Origin: Proteiniphilum sp. UBA1403
GTDB lineage: Bacteria > Bacteroidota > Bacteroidia > Bacteroidales > Dysgonomonadaceae
Assembly: GCA_002305715.1 (NCBI GenBank)
Contig: DBQD01000047.1
Coordinates: 1 to 37,875, forward strand
Length of the DNA: 37,875 nucleotides
Reading direction: 5' to 3'
Shown piece by piece: positions 9,601-17,138 of this stretch. Under the pieces are notes generated by a model, which did not search any database, was not told the origin of the DNA, and saw only the letters and a program-made list of their open reading frames with translations. Within the stretch, counting starts at the first letter, position 1. Each line of letters starts with the position of its first letter. The position numbers and the translations under genes were made by a program.

Positions 9601-9778
9601 TAAAATTACCGTCCACATCGGAAATAGTACCTTGGTAGGTCCCTTTTATCAAGATAGTGGCTCCGATAACCGGATCACCGGCTTCATCCACAACCACTCC
9701 ACGCACGTCTGTCTGTGCCATGGCAAGCCCTATTTTGATTATCAACAAGGCCAAAACAATTAGGAATCTTTTTTTCAT
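6698..9778 (-). CDS. SusC/RagA-family TonB-dependent transporter
   Basis: A 1026-aa outer-membrane transporter partnered with the SusD lipoprotein. In order it has a signal peptide (about 1-21), a carboxypeptidase-regulatory-like domain (about 23-105; VRGVVVDEAGDPVIGATILI) and the SusC signature VLDEVVVVGYGTQRKKDVT. The plug domain (about 115-235) includes VVIRGVGTISSSNSPLYVIN and AAIYGSRAANGVVLITTKKG, and a long 22-strand barrel ends in GLNIGF with a terminal Phe. Import is presumably powered by TonB-ExbBD encoded elsewhere. No FecR or ECF-sigma genes are adjacent, and the protein lacks an extra N-terminal signalling domain, so it is probably not a transducing transporter. The length is typical. 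Confidence 0.95.
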   Translation of the reverse strand: MKKRFLIVLALLIIKIGLAMAQTDVRGVVVDEAGDPVIGATILIKGTYQGTISDVDGNFRLTAPSGGILQISYVGYITEEVPVSAQVRVTLFADAEVLDEVVVVGYGTQRKKDVTSSISQIKGEDLATKASPSFMQQMAGRASGVQVVSPSGDVTQPPRVVIRGVGTISSSNSPLYVINGVPVTSGNVGYSYSNNNALADINPSDIESFEILKDGAATAIYGSRAANGVVLITTKKGKQGAAKVSYDSWMGWSSASKLYDLLDAEEFVMIANEKYTNSNGNPQAALDDKKTNTNWYDHVFRTGFQHSHTLSVSGASPQTQYFLSAGYTDQKGVVINNSYNRYTFYAKAEQKILKDYVTAGFSLNASNQLNTGPVKGTNSISDNMYASSRMLPNVAVYNPDDPTGFNIDPNDRKSLGKGANQRTIENTIPNIVWVLKNNKQNNTSYRLLPTANIDIRPTSWLMFRSLVGADVNMIDDSYVWKPESGDGFGYKGLISRSSIKRQRWNFQNILSANKSFGLHNVDMTAVAEWTNYEYGRFTAGARDFSDPFFVDEIISDTYVTQSSGGSWTSNGLASYIFRANYNYNSIFYVGGSIRRDGISNLHVDNRWGTFYGGSAAIRLSGLNFWKDSAINDVVSDFRLRGSFAEVGNDRLSGDFMYNDIFAGQKYGDQAGIAYYQAGNPGLRWEKQKILDFGFDAGILNNRFNLVFAYWQKDNSDIVLDVPTPPSLGIPWNVIAQNYGRIKNNGIELEIGGNIIQNKGFTWKTAFNFSTQESKVVTLVNDIPYEHYILREGESMNALWGYHYAGVNMSNGNPMYYKKDGTIIQGNIADSKYYVYNPSNPKELTTASNLVQDDKIILGNSLPTWFGGWDNTFTVKDFDLNIFFRFSGGNKVANVTRRDMLDQGFVNSSKEILGRWQSETNPGDGSVPRLFYGKSSFINLTGDGSSRWVEDGDFLKLQNVSIGYNVPKDICKTLWVERARIYLQGQNLATFTKYSGLDPEGYTVIPGVDLNGNPQQRTFLIGLNIGF

Positions 9779-9870
9779 ACTAAAATTTAAAAAAAATTAA
9801 AAATAATCACTTATAAACACAATATGGTCTACCCTACCCTTAAGCAAGGAGTAATTGTTAAGTAGGAGGA

Positions 9871-10074
9871 TCATCGAAAATGATGAGTGAAGTATATTAA
9901 GAGAGATATTAAAGCGATATAGAAAGAAGAAACGAACGAAGAAAGGAGGAGTGATTGAAGAGTTACATGCTCAATACGAACACGACTAGTAGGCGCGCCA
10001 CTTAAATATTTAACATACGTTTTATTTACAGAAAAGTACACTTCACTGTGAACTCGATTCATAAAATTACACAT
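9871..10074 (-). CDS. Possible 67-aa leader ORF upstream of susC
   Basis: An ATG-initiated open frame that starts about 11 nt after the transcription start predicted from the promoter at 10092-10121, and ends 92 nt before susC. The product is basic at the N-terminus and hydrophobic at the C-terminus (SLLLSSFVSSFYIALISLLI). The short distance from promoter to ATG resembles other genes here. It could be a translated leader peptide or an accidental frame within a regulatory leader. I do not recognise the protein, and its codon use in the polypyrimidine tract is skewed by the Leu/Ser-rich run. Confidence 0.25.
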   Translation of the reverse strand: MCNFMNRVHSEVYFSVNKTYVKYLSGAPTSRVRIEHVTLQSLLLSSFVSSFYIALISLLIYFTHHFR

Positions 10075-10091
10075 TTAATCCAAAGAGATTA

Positions 10092-10121
10092 CAAAAATAT
10101 CAATTAAAAATTAATTTGCAA
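10092..10121 (-). promoter_or_regulatory. susC-susD promoter
   Basis: On the minus strand TTG (10121 to 10119), a 19-nt spacer and TATTTTTG (10099 to 10092) match the Bacteroidota -33/-7 promoter with ideal spacing. The predicted start is near 10085, about 300 nt upstream of susC. Confidence 0.55.
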
Positions 10122-10372
10122 CTATTTTAGAGTAATTTTAATGAAAATATAATTCAAGCGAAAACTTTTTTAGCCATCAATTGTTTAAAATAATTTACAC
10201 ACAGTTAATTTATTTACAATTCAAACGGATTCCCAAGAGCGGAGAACGGCACAGATTCACGAAATAGTATTTTTAAACACTCCCCTTAAAATATGATAAC
10301 GCAAATCGTGAAATATACAAAATCACATCTATGCACATCTCTTCCTATTTTATGTTTCTAATAACTGCATAC

Positions 10373-11074
10373 CTAAACCTCTTTTTTGATCTCCGGCACA
10401 TTTCTATTTTTACGTTGGTTGCCGGCATCGGAAGGTATTTGATGTGCTCGCATGGTACTTTCAGGGAAAGGTTTCATAAGTGAATCGACAATGTGCTGCG
10501 GAGTAGATGGGTCAATCCATGTTGCGATATCATCTTTTGAAAGAATCAGCGGCATTCGCTTTTTGGAGTTGTGAATGTACTCCATTAGCGGGTTAGCGGC
10601 TGTTGTGATAATGGAAAAGGTGTCGCGCACCTCACCGGTGAGCTTGTTCACCCAGGAGTTGTAGATGCATCCCATGTAGAAAACCGTTTCATCTTTCGGA
10701 TAGATGTAAAACGGTATTTTCCTGTTGTTTTCGTGCCGCCACTCGAAGAAGCCATCCACCACAAGAAGACAACGCTGACTGACGATTGATTTCTTGTAGG
10801 ATGGTTTTTCACGAATTGTATCGCTTCGCGCATTCAAGGTCATGTTGGCGAGTTCGTTTGCCTTCTCTTCGTTTACTGCAAACGACGGGATCAGTCCCCA
10901 TTCCGACAGTTCAATGACACCCTGTTTTATGATTGGGAGTTTTGGATGGGAGAAGCCGGAGACAAGAAAATAATCCTCATCAAAATTGAACTTCATCTGA
11001 ACACCTTCATTCGATTTGAGGTACTCCTTGATGGCCTCCTTCACTTTTTTTTCGACCGATACTGTGAAGCACAT
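10373..11074 (-). CDS. SOS response-associated peptidase (SRAP/YedK/HMCES family)
   Basis: A 233-aa SRAP-domain protein. Family members form a covalent thiazolidine crosslink through Cys2 with abasic sites in single-stranded DNA and shield them. Cys2 is present after the initiator Met (MCFTVS), which also fixes the start. The other catalytic positions are N81 in LNARSDTI, E111 in VVDGFFEWRH and H168 in MEYIHNSKKRMPLIL, matching Asn75, Glu105 and His160 of E. coli YedK. It lies 2 nt after umuC, so it is part of the damage-tolerance operon. That context supports a role at stalled replication forks. Confidence 0.95.
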   Translation of the reverse strand: MCFTVSVEKKVKEAIKEYLKSNEGVQMKFNFDEDYFLVSGFSHPKLPIIKQGVIELSEWGLIPSFAVNEEKANELANMTLNARSDTIREKPSYKKSIVSQRCLLVVDGFFEWRHENNRKIPFYIYPKDETVFYMGCIYNSWVNKLTGEVRDTFSIITTAANPLMEYIHNSKKRMPLILSKDDIATWIDPSTPQHIVDSLMKPFPESTMRAHQIPSDAGNQRKNRNVPEIKKEV

Positions 11075-11076
11075 GA

Positions 11077-12327
11077 TTAGATGGTTATTTCGATTAATTC
11101 ATCAACGTTCGTCGTATATGCCTTCGAAAGATGCAGGCGCCGCATTTTATGCGTAAGTTCATCCTGTGAAGCCAACCGCACAATCATCTTCCCATGCTTG
11201 TTATTCAGTTTATCAATCGCTTCCATCAAACTTTTGTGCTTTGGATTTGAGTTGAAAAAGAGAGACGGTTGATAGAGGTTCGCATCTACAAAGTCCATCA
11301 GGATAACCCCGGCTCGTTTATAGTGCTTGTTCTCCTTGTATATTTTCCTCAAGCCATTCACCGCAAACTGCGTCAACTCCAACGAGGAGGAGGTTGGGAA
11401 AGGAAGCTTCAGCAACACGCTGTTCGAATAAAAGTCCTCCTTCTCATTAAAGCGGTTGGTCTCGACAAAGAGCATCATGCGCCGGCACAGCGATTGTTGC
11501 CTGCGAAGCTTCTCGGCACTCATCATTGTGAAGGTAGCGATGCGCTCGTGGAGGTCCTCGAAGGTGTTATAGTCCCTATCGAACGAACGTGTTGTGGCAA
11601 TGCTGTCCTTCTTCTCTGGGAGCTCCATCTCGATACTAGGTATTCCTTGCAAATCTCTTTGTAGACGCCATCCCACAACCGTCATCAACGAGCGGACCAT
11701 CGACTCGGGCAGCTGTGTAAAATCGTACGCCGTGTTCACTCCCATTGCGCGCAGCTTGCGAGCATACCTCCGGCCAATTCCCCAGACATCCTCAATTGGC
11801 AGCCAGCGGAGCGCTTTAATTCGCTTCTCCTCGCTATCGATCACATGCACCCCCTGCAGCTCTGGAAACTTCTTAGCGATGCGGTTCGCCACCTTGGCCA
11901 GCGATTTGGTTGGCGCTACTCCCACACTGAGCGGAATACCGGTCCAGCGCCGTACCTGTGTCCGCATACGGAGTCCATATTCCCGCATATCGGCATCGAT
12001 GCCGTTAAGATCGAGGAAACACTCATCAATTGAGTAGACCTCATACACAGGGGTATAGGAAGCGAGAATGCTCATCACACGGCGACTCATATCGCCGTAC
12101 AAGATGAAGTTCGAAGAAAAGACCTGAATATTGTAGCGCTGTATCAATTCCTTGATCTGGAAAGCAGGTGCTCCCATCTTCACTCCAGCAACCTTTGCCT
12201 CATTTGAACGGGCAATAACGCACCCATCGTTGTTACTGAGCACAACAATAGGTTTGCCATTCAGCGAAGGGTTGAACACCCTTTCACACGAGGCATAGAA
12301 GTTATTGCAATCGGCTAAGACGTACAT
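11077..12327 (-). CDS. umuC: Y-family translesion DNA polymerase, UmuC-like
   Basis: A 416-aa Y-family DNA polymerase, the catalytic subunit of a Pol V-like enzyme. The metal-binding Asp6 lies in ADCNNFYASCERVFNP. The catalytic Asp101-Glu102 pair lies in YSIDECFLDL. The thumb and helix-hairpin-helix region includes PIEDVWGIGRRYARKLRAMG. The little-finger and C-terminal parts fit UmuC (RRMMLFVETNRF; YKRAGVILMDF). Length is close to E. coli UmuC (422 aa). It overlaps the end of umuD by 26 nt, implying translational coupling, and is followed directly by the SRAP gene. Confidence 0.95.
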   Translation of the reverse strand: MYVLADCNNFYASCERVFNPSLNGKPIVVLSNNDGCVIARSNEAKVAGVKMGAPAFQIKELIQRYNIQVFSSNFILYGDMSRRVMSILASYTPVYEVYSIDECFLDLNGIDADMREYGLRMRTQVRRWTGIPLSVGVAPTKSLAKVANRIAKKFPELQGVHVIDSEEKRIKALRWLPIEDVWGIGRRYARKLRAMGVNTAYDFTQLPESMVRSLMTVVGWRLQRDLQGIPSIEMELPEKKDSIATTRSFDRDYNTFEDLHERIATFTMMSAEKLRRQQSLCRRMMLFVETNRFNEKEDFYSNSVLLKLPFPTSSSLELTQFAVNGLRKIYKENKHYKRAGVILMDFVDANLYQPSLFFNSNPKHKSLMEAIDKLNNKHGKMIVRLASQDELTHKMRRLHLSKAYTTNVDELIEITI

Positions 12328-12769
12328 TTTTGTTTACAATAGAGGTCACAATTCCCCAGATAAGAACTTCAGCCTGGTCGGCACTATACTCTAAAACCGG
12401 AAAATCTTTATTAAGCGGAATCAGGCGTACTTTATCCTCCAACTTTTCAATCCACTTCACCGTAAATTCCCCATCAATATAGCAACAAGCGAGCAGATCG
12501 GACGACCATTCAACCGACCTGTCAATAACCAATATACTTCCCGGATAGACCAGAGGCGCCAGCGAGTAGCCACGCGAAACGGCATAGAAGGTAGCCTCGG
12601 GATGCTTCACCAGGAGCTTGTTCAGATCGATGCTCTCCTGCAGGAAATCATCGGCAGGCGATGGAAAACCGCAATTCACCTCCCCCGCAAGCGGAAGCTC
12701 CAGCTCACTCATTTCGAGTGAGTAGAAATCGAAGTTCTTATCCGAAGAGTTTATTTTCTTCATACCCAT
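12302..12769 (-). CDS. umuD: UmuD-like S24-family autoprotease subunit
   Basis: A 155-aa LexA/UmuD-type S24 peptidase. The likely self-cleavage site is Cys33-Gly34 (VNCGFPSPADDF), equivalent to Cys24-Gly25 of E. coli UmuD. Catalytic Ser69 lies in SRGYSLAP and Lys105 in DGEFTVKWIE. Their spacing of 36 residues is close to the 37 of E. coli Ser60 and Lys97. Around the serine the usual GDSM is GYSL, a local departure from E. coli. After RecA-stimulated cleavage it should bind UmuC. Two closely spaced ATGs exist (codons 1 and 3); either is possible. The gene overlaps umuC and is the first of the operon. Confidence 0.93.
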   Translation of the reverse strand: MGMKKINSSDKNFDFYSLEMSELELPLAGEVNCGFPSPADDFLQESIDLNKLLVKHPEATFYAVSRGYSLAPLVYPGSILVIDRSVEWSSDLLACCYIDGEFTVKWIEKLEDKVRLIPLNKDFPVLEYSADQAEVLIWGIVTSIVNKNVRLSRLQ

Positions 12770-12840
12770 TTCTCAAATAAATGATTCAGCAAACGTTCTC
12801 ACCGCATTTTCCAGGAGTTCACTCACCGTATCCATGAAAC

Positions 12841-12879
12841 AAAACAGCTTGTTTTATTTTGAACAAAAATAACTGTTTT
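12841..12879 (-). promoter_or_regulatory. umuD promoter within a candidate operator palindrome
   Basis: On the minus strand TATTTTTG (12871 to 12864) is an exact -7 box, predicting a start near 12857. It is bracketed by inverted repeats AAAACAG (12841-12847) and CTGTTTT (12873-12879). Smaller nested dyads occur, such as TTTTG-AA-CAAAA at 12857-12868. An operator over -7 and +1 would repress transcription. A damage-responsive repressor is an obvious candidate, but I cannot name it from sequence. No -33 TTG at the usual distance is seen. Confidence 0.4.
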
Positions 12880-12956
12880 CAAATCTCGAAGGAGCATTTC
12901 ACCCACAAAAATTATCATTTGACCAAAAAATAATTCTCAATCTTTTGAGGCAGAGC

Positions 12957-12964
12957 TACATTTG
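12957..12964 (+). promoter_or_regulatory. -7 box of the second barrel / kinase / LytTR operon
   Basis: TACATTTG exactly matches TAnnTTTG. It predicts a start around 12970 and a leader of only about 10 nt before ATG 12981, which argues against the in-frame TTG at 12945. A CTCAA/TTGAG dyad (12936-12949) lies just upstream. The -33 element is poor, consistent with activated expression. Confidence 0.5.
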
Positions 12965-12980
12965 CTCCAAAAAAGAAGCA

Positions 12981-15347
12981 ATGAAAAAGATTATAACTTG
13001 TATTGTAATAATTCAATGCCTCGGTCTCTCACTGTTGAGGGGACAGAATTCGACGAGGATTCGGGGAATACTTCTCGATGAGACGGGGACTCCGCTGGTT
13101 GGTGGAAACATTGTAATTCCGGGTACATCCATTGGAACATCAACGGATATGAAGGGTGAGTTCCTGTTGGAAATTCCTGCCGATACAAAATTGCTGAGTT
13201 TCTCTTTTCTTGGATATACGCCGGTGGAGGTCGCTCCGGAGGAAACGATGAGAATCACCCTTCAGCCGGATGCAACGTTAATTGATGAGGTGGTGATAAA
13301 GGCGCAAAAGCCGACCATACTGATTACTGCAGAGAAGACAACGGTATTTTCTGCTTCATCACCTCTTACCTCTTCCGGAAATGCCTACAATGTGTTGAAG
13401 AACCTGCCGGGTGTTATTCTCAATAGCGATGGCACGCTGTTTCTCAATGGGAAGTCGGGGGTAAAAATTCAGGTCGACGGCAAAGACTCCTATCTCAGTG
13501 GTACCGATTTGGTGAACTACCTAATTGCGTTGCCAGCCTCTTCTCTCAATAAAATTGATCTGATCCACCACCCCTCTGCTCGGCATGATGCGGCCGGAAA
13601 TGCAGGAATCATCGATATCTCCACCCTCAAATCGCACGTTGCAGGATACCACATCAACTATAATACAAACTACGAACAGGGTAAGCAGAGTCGCAGTAAC
13701 AACAACATTTCACTGGGGCATCATGCGAACAAACTGAGTCTAAATGCAATGTACGGATATTACTATGGAGACGACTATGTAGATCTGACAATTAAGCGCA
13801 CCTTTCCAGAGATGGCCAACGAGCAGAAGATCTTCTTCAACCAAGACTCCTATCGGATGCAAAACAACCAATCGCACTATTTTAATGCTGGGCTCGACGT
13901 ATATGCCAATCCTCAAACCTCAATCGGAATAAGCCTTAGAGGAAATATCGGGGACAGAAAAGAAACGGGCACGTTGTCTTCTCTTTTTTATACACCTGTA
14001 ACTCTCTCCGACTCCACCATTGCATCTCGCACAGACAACAAGCGGGAGAGTAAAAACATCTCGCCAACGCTCAATCTTCAGCATAAAATAGATTCGCTAG
14101 GAAAAGAGATCTCAGCTTCGGTCAACGGTTTGTACTATGGAATTGACGAGACACAGGTGCATAACGACCGAATAACCTCGAACAGTGGCAACACTACCGG
14201 AAACGGCTCTCACGCTCTAAAAAAAGGGAGCATAAAAATGGCTTCAGGACGTGCGGACCTGGCTTTGCCTTTCAACAACAGTTGGCGATTGGATGCAGGA
14301 GTAAAAAGTGATTTTGTTGATATCTACAACCAATCGGATTACAAGAAAATGGATCACGAGCAGTGGATTAACGACCCGCAGCTGAGTTCAACTTTCTTTT
14401 ACAAAGAGAATATCAATGCAATCTACTTGAGTAGTAAATTAAACAAAAAGTTAGTCGTCGCAGAAATAGGTCTGCGGGTGGAAAACACCAATATTCAAAC
14501 AGATGAAATTGATCAATCCTATACAGATCTCTTTCCCAATATGATGATCAGCTGGCATTCATCAGAAAATAATGAACTCTCGCTCACCTACAACCGTCGG
14601 ATCGATCGGCCCAATTATCGGGATCTGAACCCATTTGTCTACGTTTTTGACAGTTATACGTACGAACAGGGTAATACCAATCTTAAACCGCAGTTTACCG
14701 ATCGCATTAACCTAGCCTACACCATGCGGAAAGCCTACAAGGTTGGACTGTTTTACAACCGTACCCTGCAGGCCATCATTAAGTCCTATTTCATTCAGCC
14801 AGGCACAAAACGGGTCATTGTGCTGCCCACCAACATGGCTTCCTTCTACTCATGGGGAATACAAGGCGATGCCGGAAGAATATTGGTGGCCGATTGGTTT
14901 CATACGAGCATACACGCCGAACTGGTGCAAAATAGGTACAAATGGAACGAGAAAAATACGCTCATGGAAAACAGTGGAGTGACTTTTCAAGTGGGTGTTC
15001 AAAACCATATTCGATTACCGTGGGGATGGACCGGTGAAGTGAGCGGCTTTTACAATAGTCGCATGGCATACGGGCAGATCGATGTGATGCCGATTTATCA
15101 GATCTCGGGGGGTGTTCAGAAGAACTTTTTCGAGGGAAATGCTACGCTAAGCATCTTTTCGAGCGACTGGCTCCACTCCAACCACACACGGGTAAAAGGG
15201 TTCATTAGTGGTGGATTTGCTGCGACAGATGAATTTTATGATCGTGCTATTATTGGTATATCACTTTCCTATTGGGTTAAAAAGGGTGAAGATCTAAAAA
15301 AGGAGAGAAAGCAAAAAGAGATTGACACAAAACGAATATCTTTGTAA
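12981..15347 (+). CDS. TonB-receptor-like outer-membrane beta-barrel protein
   Basis: A 788-aa outer-membrane protein with a signal peptide (about 1-21). A carboxypeptidase-regulatory-like domain (about 23-100) contains RIRGILLDETGTPLVGG and FSFLGYTPVEV. A plug-like region (about 105-215) contains AYNVLKNLPGVILNSDGTLF and SLNKIDLIHHPSARHDAAGN. The rest is a large barrel of the outer membrane protein family with an N-terminal plug. It differs from SusC in length and has no SusD partner. It ends in a charged tail rather than an aromatic residue, unusual for a barrel. ATG 12981 is preferred because an upstream TTG would precede the promoter box. The kinase and regulator follow, so it may be the regulated output. 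Confidence 0.88.
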   Translation: MKKIITCIVIIQCLGLSLLRGQNSTRIRGILLDETGTPLVGGNIVIPGTSIGTSTDMKGEFLLEIPADTKLLSFSFLGYTPVEVAPEETMRITLQPDATLIDEVVIKAQKPTILITAEKTTVFSASSPLTSSGNAYNVLKNLPGVILNSDGTLFLNGKSGVKIQVDGKDSYLSGTDLVNYLIALPASSLNKIDLIHHPSARHDAAGNAGIIDISTLKSHVAGYHINYNTNYEQGKQSRSNNNISLGHHANKLSLNAMYGYYYGDDYVDLTIKRTFPEMANEQKIFFNQDSYRMQNNQSHYFNAGLDVYANPQTSIGISLRGNIGDRKETGTLSSLFYTPVTLSDSTIASRTDNKRESKNISPTLNLQHKIDSLGKEISASVNGLYYGIDETQVHNDRITSNSGNTTGNGSHALKKGSIKMASGRADLALPFNNSWRLDAGVKSDFVDIYNQSDYKKMDHEQWINDPQLSSTFFYKENINAIYLSSKLNKKLVVAEIGLRVENTNIQTDEIDQSYTDLFPNMMISWHSSENNELSLTYNRRIDRPNYRDLNPFVYVFDSYTYEQGNTNLKPQFTDRINLAYTMRKAYKVGLFYNRTLQAIIKSYFIQPGTKRVIVLPTNMASFYSWGIQGDAGRILVADWFHTSIHAELVQNRYKWNEKNTLMENSGVTFQVGVQNHIRLPWGWTGEVSGFYNSRMAYGQIDVMPIYQISGGVQKNFFEGNATLSIFSSDWLHSNHTRVKGFISGGFAATDEFYDRAIIGISLSYWVKKGEDLKKERKQKEIDTKRISL

Positions 15348-15364
15348 AAAGTAGATCAGGACAT

Positions 15365-16396
15365 ATGAAAAGAAGAAATGTCTGGTTTTGGATTTCACCC
15401 TTCATTTTTGGGTTTCTGGTGATGTTAACCGTTCGCCTCGTAAGCGACGTACCCACTGAATACAAATTCTGGGAGCGACCCTTTGAAAAGAATCTAATAG
15501 AAATAGTCTCGGTGATTATCATTTTCTATTTCATTCAATTCTCTCAAATCTACTTCATCAATCGAAGGAAAGCAACGGAGACTCAACTCACTGTAAAGAA
15601 GTTGATAACAGAGTATTTAATTGTCACCCTCTCCGGATTACTGATTACAGCACCCTGTGTGTATCTCATTCATTTCATGACGGGTGATCCGGTGTACACT
15701 GACGACTTAGTGATTGCGGAGGTTGCAATTACATTGTTTTTGGTGATTCATTATTCCATATTCAGAGGGGGCGATGTGCTACAGGCGTATGTCAACCAGA
15801 AAACGTTGACACAGCAAATCAAGAATATGCAGATGGAGACTGAATTGAATTTTTTAAAGGTGCAATTCCATCCTCACTTTCTATTCAATGCACTCAATGC
15901 AATCTATTTTCAGATAGACGAGAAGAATGAAACAGCCCGTAAGTCCGTTGAGCAACTCTCTGAACTATTGCGCTATCAGCTCTATGATATCAACCAAACT
16001 GTGATGATTGAACAGGAACTTAAATTTATTCGAAATTACATTGATTTCCAGAAGGTAAGAATGCCGGACTCGTTTCAACTCACCGTGATTTTCGACGCGA
16101 AGTTAAAGCATCAGCAGATTCATCCATTGTTACTCTTCCCGCTGGTAGAGAATGCATACAAATATATGGGTGGCGACAATTGGATAAAAATTAAGGCTCA
16201 TATGAACGACAAAGGTCTCAGCTTCTCAGTAGAGAACTCCATTCCGCCATTTGCACAGGAAACAAAAAAGAATGATTTCGGAATTGGCCTCGAGAATTTA
16301 CAGCGAAGACTGAGTCTACTTTACCCGGATAAATTTACCTTGCAAATAGAAAAGATAAAGTATTCATTTATTGCAAAATTACAGATTGAATGGTGA
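15365..16396 (+). CDS. LytS/YehU-type sensor histidine kinase
   Basis: A 343-aa membrane kinase. Four hydrophobic segments lie at about 6-27, 44-66, 84-106 and 116-134, followed by a coiled linker. The His-kinase domain has FHPHFLFNALNAIYF with phospho-acceptor H171. The ATP-binding part has LLFPLVENAYKYMGG (N-box) and NDFGIGLENLQRRLSL (G-box). The gene starts 17 nt after the barrel gene and overlaps the regulator gene by 7 nt. It has the same architecture as the kinase at 2725 but a divergent sequence, so these are two paralogous signalling units. Confidence 0.92.
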   Translation: MKRRNVWFWISPFIFGFLVMLTVRLVSDVPTEYKFWERPFEKNLIEIVSVIIIFYFIQFSQIYFINRRKATETQLTVKKLITEYLIVTLSGLLITAPCVYLIHFMTGDPVYTDDLVIAEVAITLFLVIHYSIFRGGDVLQAYVNQKTLTQQIKNMQMETELNFLKVQFHPHFLFNALNAIYFQIDEKNETARKSVEQLSELLRYQLYDINQTVMIEQELKFIRNYIDFQKVRMPDSFQLTVIFDAKLKHQQIHPLLLFPLVENAYKYMGGDNWIKIKAHMNDKGLSFSVENSIPPFAQETKKNDFGIGLENLQRRLSLLYPDKFTLQIEKIKYSFIAKLQIEW

Positions 16397-17082
16397 AATT
16401 ACGATGTGTGATAACAGACGATGAGCCAATGGCCCGAAAGGGACTGCAAAGCTATCTGGAGAAAATCGATTTCCTGGAATTAGTAGCCATGTGTGAAAAC
16501 GCTATTCAACTGGGAAAGGTATTGAAAGAACAACCTGTCGATTTGATATTCCTCGATATTGAAATGCCGTATCTATCTGGAATTGAATTGCTTTCGGGAC
16601 TAACGAGTCCGCCCAAAGTTATTATCGTTAGCGCTTACGAACAATATGCATTGAAGGGTTTCGAACTAGAGGGTGCTGATTACCTGCTGAAGCCTGTTTC
16701 GTTTGAACGGTTCTTTAAAGCTGTCAACAAAGTATACAACGGATTTACGAAAGAAAAGACAATTGAGCATCAACCCGAATCTATCTTTGTTAGAACGAAT
16801 CAGAAATACGAAAAAGTAGATTTTGAGGATATTCTATTTGTGGAGGCGCTCGATAACTATATCTCCATTCACACGTTGAAGAAAAAATACATCACCCATA
16901 CCACCTTGAGTTCGTTTATCCAGAGATTACCATCTCAGAGATTTGTACAGATACACAAATCGTACGTGATAAATGTCGAAAAGGTGACCTCATTGGAGGG
17001 TAACCTTATAGGGATTGAGACCTGTAAGTTACCCATTTCCAAAAGTTATAGATCTGTAATTAAAGAATTGTTACTGAAGTAG
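16390..17082 (+). CDS. LytTR-family response regulator
   Basis: A 230-aa regulator. The receiver domain (about 1-118) has the acidic patch VITDDEPMA, phospho-acceptor D56 in IFLDIEMPYLSG, VSAYEQYALKGF and the Lys in YLLKPVSF. The LytTR DNA-binding domain (about 135-228) has ILFVEALDNYISIHT, FVQIHKSYVINVEKV and LPISKSYRSVIKELL. The overlap with the kinase gene implies a matched pair. It converges with the SGNH hydrolase gene across a 56-nt gap with no obvious terminator. Its targets probably include the barrel operon that contains it. Confidence 0.93.
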   Translation: MVKLRCVITDDEPMARKGLQSYLEKIDFLELVAMCENAIQLGKVLKEQPVDLIFLDIEMPYLSGIELLSGLTSPPKVIIVSAYEQYALKGFELEGADYLLKPVSFERFFKAVNKVYNGFTKEKTIEHQPESIFVRTNQKYEKVDFEDILFVEALDNYISIHTLKKKYITHTTLSSFIQRLPSQRFVQIHKSYVINVEKVTSLEGNLIGIETCKLPISKSYRSVIKELLLK

Positions 17083-17138
17083 TAGCATGAAGTATGAAAC
17101 AGTGGAACAAAACCTGTAAAACAACTCGAAGGTTGAAA

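Larger units (their letters stand above)
9779..10372. other. 594-nt gap upstream of susC: long leader region
   Basis: This gap separates susC from the SRAP gene. It contains the predicted minus-strand promoter at 10092-10121, leaving an untranslated leader of about 300 nt. The leader has a long polypyrimidine tract in the transcript (purine-rich on the plus strand, about 9885-9962), a GGCGCGCC palindrome at 9993-10000 and a 67-codon open frame described separately. The remainder, about 10123-10372, is AT-rich and shows nothing I can name. Confidence 0.5.

Noticed and set aside
7307..9763. Several plus-strand open frames of 60-135 codons inside the susC region
   Set aside because: They lie antisense to the SusC gene, lack domain-like sequence, and reflect the codon structure of the opposite strand.
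9993..10000. GGCGCGCC palindrome as a regulatory site
   Set aside because: An 8-bp GC palindrome in AT-rich DNA is notable, but a single copy with no neighbouring pattern gives no support for function.
11269..12037. Plus-strand frames of 131 and 147 codons opposite umuC
   Set aside because: They are antisense to a complete UmuC with intact catalytic residues; the translations are Cys/Arg/Ser-rich with no conserved pattern.
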